DNA of 21,614 bases from an uncultured Collinsella sp. (lineage in GTDB: Bacteria; Actinomycetota; Coriobacteriia; Coriobacteriales; Coriobacteriaceae). The position numbers and the translations under genes are program-made. The notes beneath the pieces are model-generated. The model did not search any database, was not told the DNA's origin, and saw only the letters and a program-made list of their open reading frames with translations. Where the stretch lies: assembly GCA_902495155.1 (NCBI GenBank), contig CABUWD010000018.1, forward strand, positions 1 to 21,614, read 5' to 3'. This document shows, in pieces, positions 1-6,968 of the stretch (positions are counted from its first letter, which is position 1; every line of letters starts with the position of its first letter).

Positions 1-60
1 CGCTTTCTTCTTTGGGTCATCTTGAACACCTTTCGCTCTTAACTAGGTGTCCAATTCATC
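1..60 (-). mobile_element. Possible 5' end of an IS3-like insertion sequence running off the left edge
   Basis: Read on the minus strand, an ATG at 20-18 opens a frame beginning M-T-Q-R-R-K-R, which resembles the lysine/arginine-rich start of IS3-family OrfA transposases. An AAAGG Shine-Dalgarno-like stretch lies about 8 bases before it. Further upstream a TTGGACACCT segment carries an imperfect inverted repeat (ACACCT at 26-31 and AGGTGT at 45-50). Only about six codons are in the window, so the family is an inference from composition and layout. A chance ATG near the edge is a real alternative. Confidence 0.3.
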
Positions 61-77
61 ATACCCACTCCAAGTCC

Positions 78-94
78 GGACCGCCCCGCGGTCC
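78..94. repeat. Short GC-rich inverted repeat beyond the toxin gene
   Basis: GGACCGC at 78-84 pairs perfectly with GCGGTCC at 88-94 around a three-base CCC loop. It lies about 90 bases past the stop of the minus-strand toxin gene. No T-run follows on either strand, so it is not a convincing intrinsic terminator. It could still act as an mRNA 3' stem for the toxin-antitoxin transcript. Confidence 0.3.
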
Positions 95-185
95 AACTTT
101 CTGTCCGCACCCCCAAACAGGAACTATTTCACCGTAACTTAGGAGGGGATGGGGCTGAGGGGCGGGCGATGCCGTTGCCTGTCGG

Positions 186-688
186 TTAGTGGCGGGGTTG
201 GTGGCGGAGCTTGTCGATGGTGGCGTCGGTGCTGTGACTGCGGGCGTCGGTGCTTCGGCTATGGGCTCCGTGGGTTGCGCGGCCATCGCGAGCGTCGGCA
301 GCGGTTTGGCGTTTACGGCGGTAATCGATCATGCCTTGGATGATAGGCTTGCCAAAGCTCACGACATCATCGTTGTAGATGGCGGTTCGGGCTGCGAGGA
401 GGCAGTCGGTAAAGTCCATATGGGTCTTGCCAAAGAGTTTGATGGCAAGGGCGACAACGGTGGGCTCGTCGACCATGACGTCATCGAGCAGCCTTCTCAT
501 GGCCGTAGCAATCTCAACGCGGGGAACCTTATAGACGTCGCGCAGCGTGACCACGACACGCGTGATGATTTCGGGGTAGACGCGAGCGGTGCGCGTGGCG
601 ATGACCTTGGCGCGCGCGGGGACAGAACTTCGTCGTCGTCAAGCAGGTAGCGTAGGATGACGGTCTCGTCGATGATGGTGCTACTCAT
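186..688 (-). pseudogene. PIN-domain toxin (VapC-like), frameshifted
   Basis: The gene begins at the ATG 688-686 with M-S-S-T-I-I-D-E-T-V-I-L-R-Y-L-L, the usual first strand and helix of a PIN ribonuclease domain. After residue 26 (at 611) the frame is lost. The rest of the domain continues from 608 in another frame: K-V-I-A-T, then V-Y-K-V-P-R-V-E-I, R-R-L-L-D-D and the acidic D-F-T-D-C-L-L-A-A motif. The break lies in a CG-dinucleotide run (609-620) where one base is missing; restoring it would give about 167 residues. The first motif reads DET where DTN is usual, and the late acidic position reads F-G-K instead of F-D-K, so catalysis could be weak even if the frame were restored. The last 40 or so residues are low-complexity and unlike the family. 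PIN toxins are Mg-dependent RNases. Its ATG overlaps the antitoxin stop by 8 bases, a typical toxin-antitoxin arrangement. Confidence 0.75.
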
Positions 689-1004
689 GGATATCTACTT
701 CCTCGGGGCCCAAAATCGAATCGTCGCTTTCTGTGGCAAGATACTCAATCCAGGCATTGCGCTCCTCGGAGCGGCGATTGGGGTCCCCATATGCTTTGAG
801 CGATCCATAGGCGGCGGTGCCGTCCTTTGAGCGCACAGCGACCGGCTGAAAGGGAAGCTTGCGCATCAAAATGCTCTGCGCGACAAAAAGACGGACGGCC
901 TCGGCGAGCGATGTGCCCATGGCGTCGTAGAGATGCTCGGCATGCTGCTTGTCTTCCTCGCGAATGCGCACCTGCAGGATGGCTCGTTTTTGAGTCGATG
1001 ACAT
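681..1004 (-). CDS. RelB/DinJ-family ribbon-helix-helix antitoxin
   Basis: This is a 107-residue protein. Residues 9-14 (L-Q-V-R-I-R) fit the DNA-binding beta strand, and helices follow with D-A-M-G-T-S-L-A-E-A-V-R-L-F, then K-L-P-F-Q. This is the pattern of RelB/DinJ antitoxins, which bind the toxin through their C-terminal part and repress their own operon. I chose the ATG at 1004 over a GTG three bases earlier because AAGGGAGG (1018-1011) then sits 6 bases upstream. It overlaps the downstream PIN toxin gene by 8 bases. Pairing a RelB/DinJ-type antitoxin with a PIN toxin is less usual than with RelE/YafQ-type toxins. If the toxin is inactive, this gene may be a remnant or a solo regulator. 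Confidence 0.75.
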   Translation of the reverse strand: MSSTQKRAILQVRIREEDKQHAEHLYDAMGTSLAEAVRLFVAQSILMRKLPFQPVAVRSKDGTAAYGSLKAYGDPNRRSEERNAWIEYLATESDDSILGPEEVDIHE

Positions 1005-1054
1005 CACTGGCCTCCCTTAATGAGCGGGCAATATGAATAGTCAAATACAGTATC

Positions 1055-1068
1055 GGCTAATAATAGCC
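1055..1068. promoter_or_regulatory. Candidate operator of the toxin-antitoxin operon
   Basis: GGCTA at 1055-1059 and TAGCC at 1064-1068 form a perfect 5-bp inverted repeat around ATAA. It lies about 50 bases upstream of the antitoxin ATG, inside an AT-rich stretch where its promoter should lie. Ribbon-helix-helix antitoxins commonly bind such short palindromes to repress themselves. The link to this antitoxin is inferred from position. Confidence 0.4.
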
Positions 1069-1103
1069 AATTTTATAACGACTACTTTATTGCACTCGAG
1101 TAA

Positions 1104-1117
1104 TTGAGTGTGAACAA
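1104..1117. promoter_or_regulatory. FNR/CRP-like binding site candidate
   Basis: TTGAGTGTGAACAA matches the FNR consensus TTGAT-N4-ATCAA at eight of the ten defined positions, with correct 4-base spacing, and is flanked by A on the left and T on the right. It lies 315 bases upstream of hydN on the side expected to drive the formate hydrogenlyase genes. Anaerobic control by a CRP/FNR-family protein would suit these genes, but no regulator gene is in the window and a chance match in AT-rich DNA is possible. Confidence 0.35.
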
Positions 1118-1229
1118 TATTACAAACGTACTACATCCTTTAGAAGCGGGCGTGAAATCTCTCTCGAACGTACGCGTGTAATACACTCACCTTTATATCC
1201 TATCGAGAATAATTCCAACCTGCCAAAAC

Positions 1230-1255
1230 CCCTGCAATACACCCGTATTGCAGGG
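1230..1255. promoter_or_regulatory. Perfect 11-bp inverted repeat upstream of hydN
   Basis: CCCTGCAATAC (1230-1240) and GTATTGCAGGG (1245-1255) are perfect reverse complements around a 4-base ACCC centre, the strongest dyad in the control region. On the plus strand no T-run follows, so it does not end transcription towards hydN. On the minus strand GGTTTT follows, so a weak terminator of antisense transcripts is possible. It could be an operator for an unknown regulator or a 5'-leader hairpin. Confidence 0.5.
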
Positions 1256-1432
1256 CTTATGCTCAAGTTTGCCCCCTGCAACTGCGTATATTCAACCTGT
1301 ATACCGTTGGAGAAATTCTACCGAGTGCCTGTTTCGCCGCATGCATTCGATACGCCGATGCCAGGCCACGGGCGGCTTGGGGCAACGTCGACAGGGTCTC
1401 TCCGACATGGGATTCAGGAGGGAGTGAACAAC

Positions 1433-1951
1433 ATGGGCAATAAACGAGTCGTAGCCGATTCCTCGCGCTGCATTGGGTGTCAAACCTGCATGGCGGCGTG
1501 TATCGAGGCACACGACATCCCCGGCAACATCGCCGCGCCGCGCCTGCGCGTGACGCGTACGTACGAGATCTCCGCACCGGTGGCTTGCCATCACTGCGAG
1601 GATGCCCCGTGCGCCAAGGCCTGCCCCACGGGTGCCTTGTTCTTTGATCCAAAGAACCATCGCATCGGCGTTAACGAGGACAACTGCATCGGCTGCAAGA
1701 GCTGCGTCATGGCCTGCCCCTTTGGCGCCGTGAGCGTGGCGACCACGCAGGTCCCCGTCTTGATGGGCGACGTTCGCGTGGGTTCGCAGACTAAGAGCTT
1801 CGTGCTCAAGTGCGACCTGTGCGTGGACCGTCCCGGCGGTCCGGCGTGTGCCGAGGCGTGCCCGACTAAGGGCCTCACCCTGGTAGACGAGGAGCGCCTG
1901 GCGGAACTGACTGCCGAGCGTGCCCGCGCCACCATCGAAAACGAGGCGTAA
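1433..1951 (+). CDS. hydN: HydN/HycB-like ferredoxin with four [4Fe-4S] motifs
   Basis: This 172-residue iron-sulphur protein should carry electrons from formate dehydrogenase H to the hydrogenase, or assist FdhF activity as HydN does in enterobacteria. Four cysteine groups are visible: C13-I-G-C16-Q-T-C19 with C23, then H-C-E-D-A-P-C-A-K-A-C-P, C-I-G-C-K-S-C-V-M-A-C-P, and C-D-L-C with a later C-A-E-A-C-P. This is the usual four-cubane layout of the HycB/HydN/HyfA family, and the length is near E. coli HydN (about 175). The ATG at 1433 is supported by AGGAGGGAG at 1416-1424, 8 bases upstream. It directly precedes fdhF. A second homologue (hyfA) starts at 4328, so this copy is more likely FdhF-dedicated and the other hydrogenase-dedicated. 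The hydN/hycB choice is by similarity and context. Confidence 0.85.
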   Translation: MGNKRVVADSSRCIGCQTCMAACIEAHDIPGNIAAPRLRVTRTYEISAPVACHHCEDAPCAKACPTGALFFDPKNHRIGVNEDNCIGCKSCVMACPFGAVSVATTQVPVLMGDVRVGSQTKSFVLKCDLCVDRPGGPACAEACPTKGLTLVDEERLAELTAERARATIENEA

Positions 1952-1961
1952 GCGCTGGGGC

Positions 1962-2003
1962 GACAAGCCCAATGATTGTCAAATTAGTACCGAGCATTCG
2001 GTA
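1962..2003 (+). repeat. Two small hairpins in the hydN-fdhF spacer
   Basis: In the 75-base spacer, GACAA (1962-1966) can pair with TTGTC (1976-1980), and TACCGA (1988-1993) pairs perfectly with TCGGTA (1998-2003) over a 4-base loop. The second ends just before the fdhF ribosome binding site (AAGGAAGGAGGG). Neither has a T-run. They may set RNA processing or translation of fdhF relative to hydN; this is inference from position. Confidence 0.35.
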
Positions 2004-2026
2004 GCAGAGAAAGGAAGGAGGGTGTC

Positions 2027-4249
2027 ATGGAGAAGCATAAAGTGATTTGCCCGTACTGCGGCGCCGGTTGCCAGTTTAACCTCCTGGTCCAAAACGGCCA
2101 GGTCGTGGGTACCGAACCGCTCAACGGCATCACCAATCAGGGCGAGCTGTGCCTTAAGGGCATGAGCGGCTACGACTTCATCAACGACACCAAGATCTTG
2201 ACTCCTCGCGTACTGCACCCGATGATCCGCCGCACTAAGGGCGCGGATCTTGAGCGCGTAAGCTGGGACGAGGCACTGGATTTCACCGCATCTAAGATGC
2301 AGGCCATAATTGACGAATATGGTCCTAACGCTGTCATGACCACCGGCTCTTCGCGAGGCGGCGGCAATGAGGCGAACTACGTCATGCAGAAGTTTACGCG
2401 TGCGTGCATCGGCACCCACAGCGTGGACAACTGCGCCCGTACTTGACACGGCCCTACTGTCCTCGGTCTGATGGACACGGTTGGTTCAGGTTGCATGTCA
2501 TGCTCCATCCCCGGTATGGAGGATGCGGGCTGCATTTTCCTCTTCGGCTATAACCCTGCCGATTCGCACCCCATCGTCGCAAGGCGTATCGTGCGAGCCA
2601 AAGAAAAGGGTTGCAAGATCATCGTCGCCGACCCGCGCCATATCGAAACCGCGCGTATCGCCGATCTCTACCTTCCGATCAAGAACGGTTGCAATGTTGC
2701 GTTCCTCAACGCCTTTGCAAACTGCTTGGTCAACGATGGCCTCTACGACAAGGAATTCGTCGCCGAGCACACGAACGGCTTTGACGAGTGGTGGGAGACC
2801 ATCAAGAACTACACTCCCGAATCCGTACAGGACATCACGGGTGTCGAGCCCGCGTTGATCCACCAAGCTGCCGAGATGTACGCCACGGCGAAGCCTTCTG
2901 CCATCATTGGCTGGGGCATGGGCGTATGCCAGCAGAAGCAGAACCTGAAGACGGTGCACACCATCGCCTCCATCGCCTGCGTTGCCGGCCAGATCGGCAA
3001 ACCCAACTCCGGCCTCGCGCCCGTGCGTGGCCAGAACAACGTCCAGGGCTCCTGCGATATGGGCATGCTGCCCAACCTGTACCCTGGCTACCAGAAGGTC
3101 ACCGACCCGGCTGTGCGTGCCAAGTTTGCCAAGGCTTGGGGCGTGCCCGAGGAAAAGCTCCCGCTCGAGGAGGGCTACAAGCTCACCGACCTGGGCCACC
3201 TGGTCGACGAGGGCAAGGTGCACTGCTTCTACAACTACGGCGAGGACCCGGTGCAGACCGAGCCCGATTCGGCCGGTATGCGCAAGACGCTCTCCGAGCT
3301 GGATCTGTTTATTTGCCAGGACATCTTTATGACGCAGACGACCATGCTCGCCGACGTCATCCTGCCTGCCACCTCTTGGGGCGAGCACGAGGGTGTCTTT
3401 ACCGCATCCGACCGTAGCTTCCAGCACTTTGATGCGGCTGTTCCGCCCAAGGGCGAGTGCCGTCACGACTGGGAGATCTTCGCGGACCTGTCCACGCGCA
3501 TGGGCTATCCCATGCACTACGACAACACCGAGCAGATCTGGAACGAGTGCATTAGCCTGTGCTCCAACTTTGTGGGCGCAACCTACGAGAAGATGGCTCC
3601 CGAGGGCGGCTACGCCCAGTGGCCGGTCAAGAGCACCGATGTGAACGACCACGGTACGCCCGACATGTTCGCTGGTGGCAAGTTCACCACCAAGGACGGC
3701 CGCGCCAACCTGATGGCGCACGATTGGGAGGCGCCCTCCGAGCTTCCCGACGATGAGTACCCGCTCATCCTGTGCACCGTCCGCGAGGTCGGCCACTACA
3801 GCTGCCGCTCGATGACCGGCAACTGCAAGACGCTGGCGCTGCTTGCCGACGAGCCCGGTTTTGTCCGCATGAATCCCGCGGACGCCCAGGCGCGCGGCAT
3901 CAAGAACGGCGACATCGTCTCGATTCACAGCCGCCGCGGCCAGGTATACAGCCGCGCCGACGTGAGCGACCGTATCAACAAGGGCACGGTCTATATGACC
4001 TACCAGTGGTGGATCGGCAAGTGCAACGAGCTGACCATTCACAAGGTCGACCCGGTCTCGCATACGCCCGAGGACAAGTTCTCCGCCTGCCAGGTCGACG
4101 CTATCGCCGACCAGGTCTGGGCCGAGGGCGAGGTGGAGCGTCAGTACACCGAGCTCAAGCAGGCTCTGGTGGACGCCGCCGCTCCCCAGGATGTTGAGCC
4201 CGGCGCCGCCAAGTTCGACGACGAGACGCACGTGAATAAAATCGTGTAG
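2027..4249 (+). CDS. fdhF: Formate dehydrogenase H, selenocysteine-containing, read through an in-frame TGA
   Basis: This is a 740-residue molybdopterin enzyme of the DMSO reductase family that oxidises formate to CO2 and feeds electrons to hydrogenase in the cytoplasm. The [4Fe-4S] ligands are C8, C11, C15 and C42, and K44 is the residue that links cluster and molybdopterin; these positions equal those I recall for E. coli FdhF. The frame meets TGA at 2444-2446, codon 140, in the context N-C-A-R-T-(TGA)-H-G-P-T-V. E. coli has selenocysteine 140 followed by H141 there. Strong family similarity continues on both sides (E-T-A-R-I-A-D, P-V-R-G-Q-N-N-V-Q-G, T-S-W-G-E-H-E-G-V-F-T, G-H-Y-S-C-R-S-M-T-G-N-C), so this is one gene and not two. 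No Tat signal is seen, as expected for the cytoplasmic type. The C-terminus is about 20 residues longer than E. coli FdhF (715). AAGGAAGGAGGG supports the ATG. Confidence 0.95.
2444..2477 (+). promoter_or_regulatory. Selenocysteine TGA codon and SECIS-like hairpin
   Basis: The TGA at 2444-2446 is followed by a stem of TGTCC (2458-2462) and GGACA (2473-2477). The loop contains GGTCTG at 2465-2470. An inner T-A and C-G pair with a single bulged T (2472) can extend the stem up to a GGTCT apical loop. In E. coli fdhF the same GGUCU loop starts 18 bases after UGA; here there are also 18. SelB binds such hairpins to insert selenocysteine, and selB is at the end of this window. Confidence 0.8.
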
Positions 4250-4270
4250 TCCCGTTCTCGTTGGCTTTTT

Positions 4271-4313
4271 GGGCCGGGCGTCCCGTACGTTCGGGAGCCC
4301 GGCCCGTTATTTT
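4271..4313 (+). terminator. Intrinsic terminator or attenuator between fdhF and hyfA
   Basis: GGGCCGGGC (4271-4279) pairs with GCCCGGCCC (4297-4305). A further CCCG/CGGG inner stem (4282-4285 with 4292-4295) sits across a small internal loop, and GTTATTTT follows. It lies 21 bases after the fdhF stop and only 15 bases before the hyfA start. Because no clear promoter fits between it and hyfA, it may be a partial terminator that lowers hydrogenase expression relative to hydN-fdhF. Confidence 0.7.
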
Positions 4314-4327
4314 GAAAGGAAGTGGGG

Positions 4328-4945
4328 ATGAACCGCTTCATCGACATCAACCCGGAGAGGTGCATCGGCTGCGGAACATGCCAGTCCGCCTGTGCCGACG
4401 CCCACCGGATGCAGGGTCTTCAGGATACGCCGCGCCTGGCGCTCGTGAAGACCGGCGGTATTTCGGCCGCCCTTGCCTGCCACCATTGCGAGGGTGCCCC
4501 CTGCGCCGAGGGTTGCCCGGTGAATGCCATCGAACACGATGGCAATCGCATCCACGTCAAGGAGCAGGAGTGCATCGGGTGCAGGCTGTGCGCCATCGCG
4601 TGCCCCTTCGGAGCCATTCATCCCGATGGCACGTCTATCGCCGGTGTCGCAGGCATGTGCGACCCGACGCCTTCGTATCCTAAGTCCCTGAGCAGCCTGC
4701 TTACGTGGGCTCCCGGCCAGTACACCTGCGCTGTCAAGTGCGACCTGTGCGCCTTCGATCCGGACGGCCCGCATTGTGTGGCGGCGTGCCCCACCAAGGC
4801 ACTGACCGTTATGGGCGGCGCGGCCGATCGCGAGCTCGACGAGGCCAAGCGCCTGCGCTCGATCGAAAACGGCCCGGCCGTCAACGTTACCGCTGTGGCC
4901 CAGGGCCTGTCCGAGAAAGCAGAAGGGAGCGAAAACAATGGATAG
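4328..4945 (+). CDS. hyfA: Hydrogenase-4 ferredoxin subunit HyfA
   Basis: This 205-residue four-cluster iron-sulphur protein has the same length I recall for E. coli HyfA. Cysteine groups are C12-I-G-C15-G-T-C18 with C22, then H-H-C-E-G-A-P-C-A-E-G-C-P, C-I-G-C-R-L-C-A-I-A-C-P and C-D-L-C with C-V-A-A-C-P. An insertion of about 30 residues between the third and fourth groups is shared with HyfA/HycB and absent from HydN. It should bridge electrons from FdhF to HyfH on the cytoplasmic arm. The ATG at 4328 is preferred over GTG at 4322 because AAGGA ends at 4320. The stop overlaps the hyfB start by 8 bases, implying translational coupling. Confidence 0.9.
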   Translation: MNRFIDINPERCIGCGTCQSACADAHRMQGLQDTPRLALVKTGGISAALACHHCEGAPCAEGCPVNAIEHDGNRIHVKEQECIGCRLCAIACPFGAIHPDGTSIAGVAGMCDPTPSYPKSLSSLLTWAPGQYTCAVKCDLCAFDPDGPHCVAACPTKALTVMGGAADRELDEAKRLRSIENGPAVNVTAVAQGLSEKAEGSENNG

Positions 4946-6956
4946 CATGACGCTGTTTATCGCATCGCTTGCCGTCTCGTGCATCGGTGCGCTCGCCTCG
5001 GTTCTGCTGATCAAGGCCGATAACGCCGCCAAGTCCGCCGGCTGCCTAATCGGCGCCGTCGCCGCGGTGCTTTCGTTTGTGGCCGGTATCCAGGCCGTGC
5101 TGGGCGATGTCACGTCGGTCGACGCCATCGTGTTCTTCCCGTTTGCCCATTTCCAGCTGCTGCTCAATCAGCTGTCCGGCCTGTTCGTGGCACTCATCTC
5201 GGTGCTCGCGTTTGCCGGTTCGATCTACGGTCTCAACTACTTTGATGAGTACCCGGGCAAAAAGGGCCGCGCCGGCTTCTTCTTTAACACCTTCGTGGCG
5301 TCCATGATGCTCGTCATCACCGCCGACAACGTGTTTTGGTTCCTGGTCGCCTTTGAGCTCATGTCGCTGACCTCGTACTTCCTGGTCGTGATCGAGGAGA
5401 ACGAGAACTCCATCCACGGCGGTTGGCTCTACTTTGTGATCGCGCACGTGGGCTTTGTGCTCATCATGGCGAGCTTCCTCACCATGACCAACTTCGCCGG
5501 TGGCTCGTTTGCCTTTGCGGATTTCCGCGCCACGCAGTTTAGCCCCGCGGTCGCATCCGTGTGCTTCGTGCTTGCCTTCTTTGGCTTTGGCGCCAAGGCC
5601 GGTATCATTCCGCTGCACGGCTGGCTGCCCAAGGCTCATCCCGAGGCGCCGTCCAACGTGTCGGCCCTCATGTCCGGCGGCATGATCAAGATCGGTATCT
5701 TCGGCATCCTCAAGGTTGGTCTCGACCTGCTCTCCGCCTCGGGCGTTCAGGTCTGGTGGGGCCTTATGGTCATGGTCTTCGGTGCGATCTCGTCGGTTCT
5801 CGGCGTGGCCTTCGCCCTGCAGGAGCATGACATCAAGCGCCTGCTGGCCTATCACTCCGTCGAGAACATCGGCATCATTCTGCTCGGCGTCGGCGCCTCC
5901 ATGGCCGCCATGGCGCTCAACTCGGTCGGCATCGCCGTCCTGGCCCTGATGGCCGCCCTCTACCACACGTTTAACCACGCGATGTTTAAGGGCGAGCTGT
6001 TCTTGGGCGCCGGCGCGCTGCTGTACACCACGGGTACGCGCAATATGGAGAAGATGGGCGGCCTGTTCCGTCGTATGCCGGCAACGGCCATCTGCTTCCT
6101 TGTTGGCGCGCTTGCCATCTCGGCCATCCCGCCCTTCAACGGCTTTGTGTCCGAGTGGTTTACCTACCAGTCGCTGTTTAACGCTGCCATGCAGGGCGAC
6201 AAGGCCGTCATGATCGTGGCCGTGTTCGCTGCCGTCGCGCTTGCCATTACCGGCGCGCTGGCCGTCACGTGCTTCGTCAAGGCCTATGGCGTCTCCTTTG
6301 CCTCCGCGCCCCGCTCCGAGGCCGCGGCCAATGCCAAGGAGGTTCCCGCCCCCATGGTGTTTGCGCAGGGCCTGCTCGCGGCCATCTGCGTCGTGCTGGG
6401 CATCGGCGCTCCCGTGATCGCGCCCGTGCTGGTCGATGTCGCCGCGTCCGTGCTGCATCCGTACGGTGGCGTGTTTGCCGCCGAGGGCATGGAGCTCATG
6501 AACCAGTACTCCGGCGCTGCCACCTCCACGCCCGCGATCGCCATTGCGCTCGTGGTGCTCGTCGGCCTTGCCTGCGGCTATCGCAAGCTCAAGACCGTCG
6601 GTAAGGTGCAGAAGTCCCAGCCGTGGGCATGCGGCTATGCTCCCAACGAGCATATGCCCGTCGTGGCCACGACCTTTGCCTCCGAGGTGTCCTGGTTTAT
6701 GCAGCCGCTCTACACGCTGCGTGATCGCTGCACGGCCGTCTGCTGGTCCATCGCGCACTTCTTCCAGAAGCTCACCGGTGTGGCCGAGGCTGTGGAGCCT
6801 GTACCCGACAAGGTTCTCGTCGATGCCCCGCATAAGGGTGTCGAGAAGCTCGCCGACCTCGCGACTAAACTCGAGGGCGGCAACTACAGCATCTATATCT
6901 GCTACATCGTCGCGGCACTCGTGGTGTTCCTCGTGCTCGCCGTGCAAATGGGTTAA
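4938..6956 (+). CDS. hyfB: Hydrogenase-4 membrane subunit HyfB (NuoL-like antiporter family)
   Basis: This 672-residue, strongly hydrophobic membrane protein has the length known for E. coli HyfB. It carries the Mrp/NuoL antiporter-like core: an F-G-A-K-A-G-I-I-P-L-H-G-W-L-P segment with K220, a following P-S-N-V-S-A-L-M-S-G-G-M-I-K segment, H-S-V-E-N-I-G-I and F-N-H-A-M-F-K-G. The lysines and histidines in these transmembrane helices form the proposed ion path in related complexes. The long C-terminal part ends in a last hydrophobic helix (Y-I-C-Y-I-V-A-A-L-V-V-F-L-V-L-A). GAAGGGAG at 4922-4929 supports the ATG at 4938. Whether it pumps protons or sodium cannot be read from sequence. Confidence 0.93.
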   Translation: MDSMTLFIASLAVSCIGALASVLLIKADNAAKSAGCLIGAVAAVLSFVAGIQAVLGDVTSVDAIVFFPFAHFQLLLNQLSGLFVALISVLAFAGSIYGLNYFDEYPGKKGRAGFFFNTFVASMMLVITADNVFWFLVAFELMSLTSYFLVVIEENENSIHGGWLYFVIAHVGFVLIMASFLTMTNFAGGSFAFADFRATQFSPAVASVCFVLAFFGFGAKAGIIPLHGWLPKAHPEAPSNVSALMSGGMIKIGIFGILKVGLDLLSASGVQVWWGLMVMVFGAISSVLGVAFALQEHDIKRLLAYHSVENIGIILLGVGASMAAMALNSVGIAVLALMAALYHTFNHAMFKGELFLGAGALLYTTGTRNMEKMGGLFRRMPATAICFLVGALAISAIPPFNGFVSEWFTYQSLFNAAMQGDKAVMIVAVFAAVALAITGALAVTCFVKAYGVSFASAPRSEAAANAKEVPAPMVFAQGLLAAICVVLGIGAPVIAPVLVDVAASVLHPYGGVFAAEGMELMNQYSGAATSTPAIAIALVVLVGLACGYRKLKTVGKVQKSQPWACGYAPNEHMPVVATTFASEVSWFMQPLYTLRDRCTAVCWSIAHFFQKLTGVAEAVEPVPDKVLVDAPHKGVEKLADLATKLEGGNYSIYICYIVAALVVFLVLAVQMG

Positions 6957-6968
6957 GGAGGGGAGAGC

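Larger units (their letters stand above)
1008..1432. other. Divergent control region and hydN leader, no gene seen
   Basis: These roughly 425 bases separate the minus-strand toxin-antitoxin pair from the plus-strand hydN-fdhF genes. The part from about 1021 to 1230 is clearly richer in A and T than the surrounding genes, as expected of promoters. It holds several short dyads, listed separately, plus GTGTA-A-TACAC at 1176-1186. TATA-like hexamers occur at 1192-1197, 1287-1292 and 1300-1305, but none has a convincing -35 partner, so I do not call a promoter. The hydN frame stays open upstream to an ATG at 1259; those 58 residues look nothing like the family and the strong Shine-Dalgarno site is at 1416, so I treat 1259-1432 as untranslated leader. 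Confidence 0.6.

Noticed and set aside
186..650. Plus-strand open frames over the toxin gene
   Set aside because: The minus-strand PIN-domain similarity explains this region; the plus-strand frames have no recognisable features.
1259..1432. 58-residue N-terminal extension of HydN starting at 1259
   Set aside because: It does not resemble the family and a strong Shine-Dalgarno site directs translation to the ATG at 1433.
2444..2446. TGA as a true stop or nonsense mutation splitting fdhF
   Set aside because: It falls exactly at the selenocysteine position, with a SECIS-like hairpin at the known spacing, conserved sequence after it, and selA-selB nearby.
2498..4231. Minus-strand open frame opposite fdhF
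   Set aside because: A mirror of fdhF with no conserved motif; fdhF itself matches its family along the whole length.
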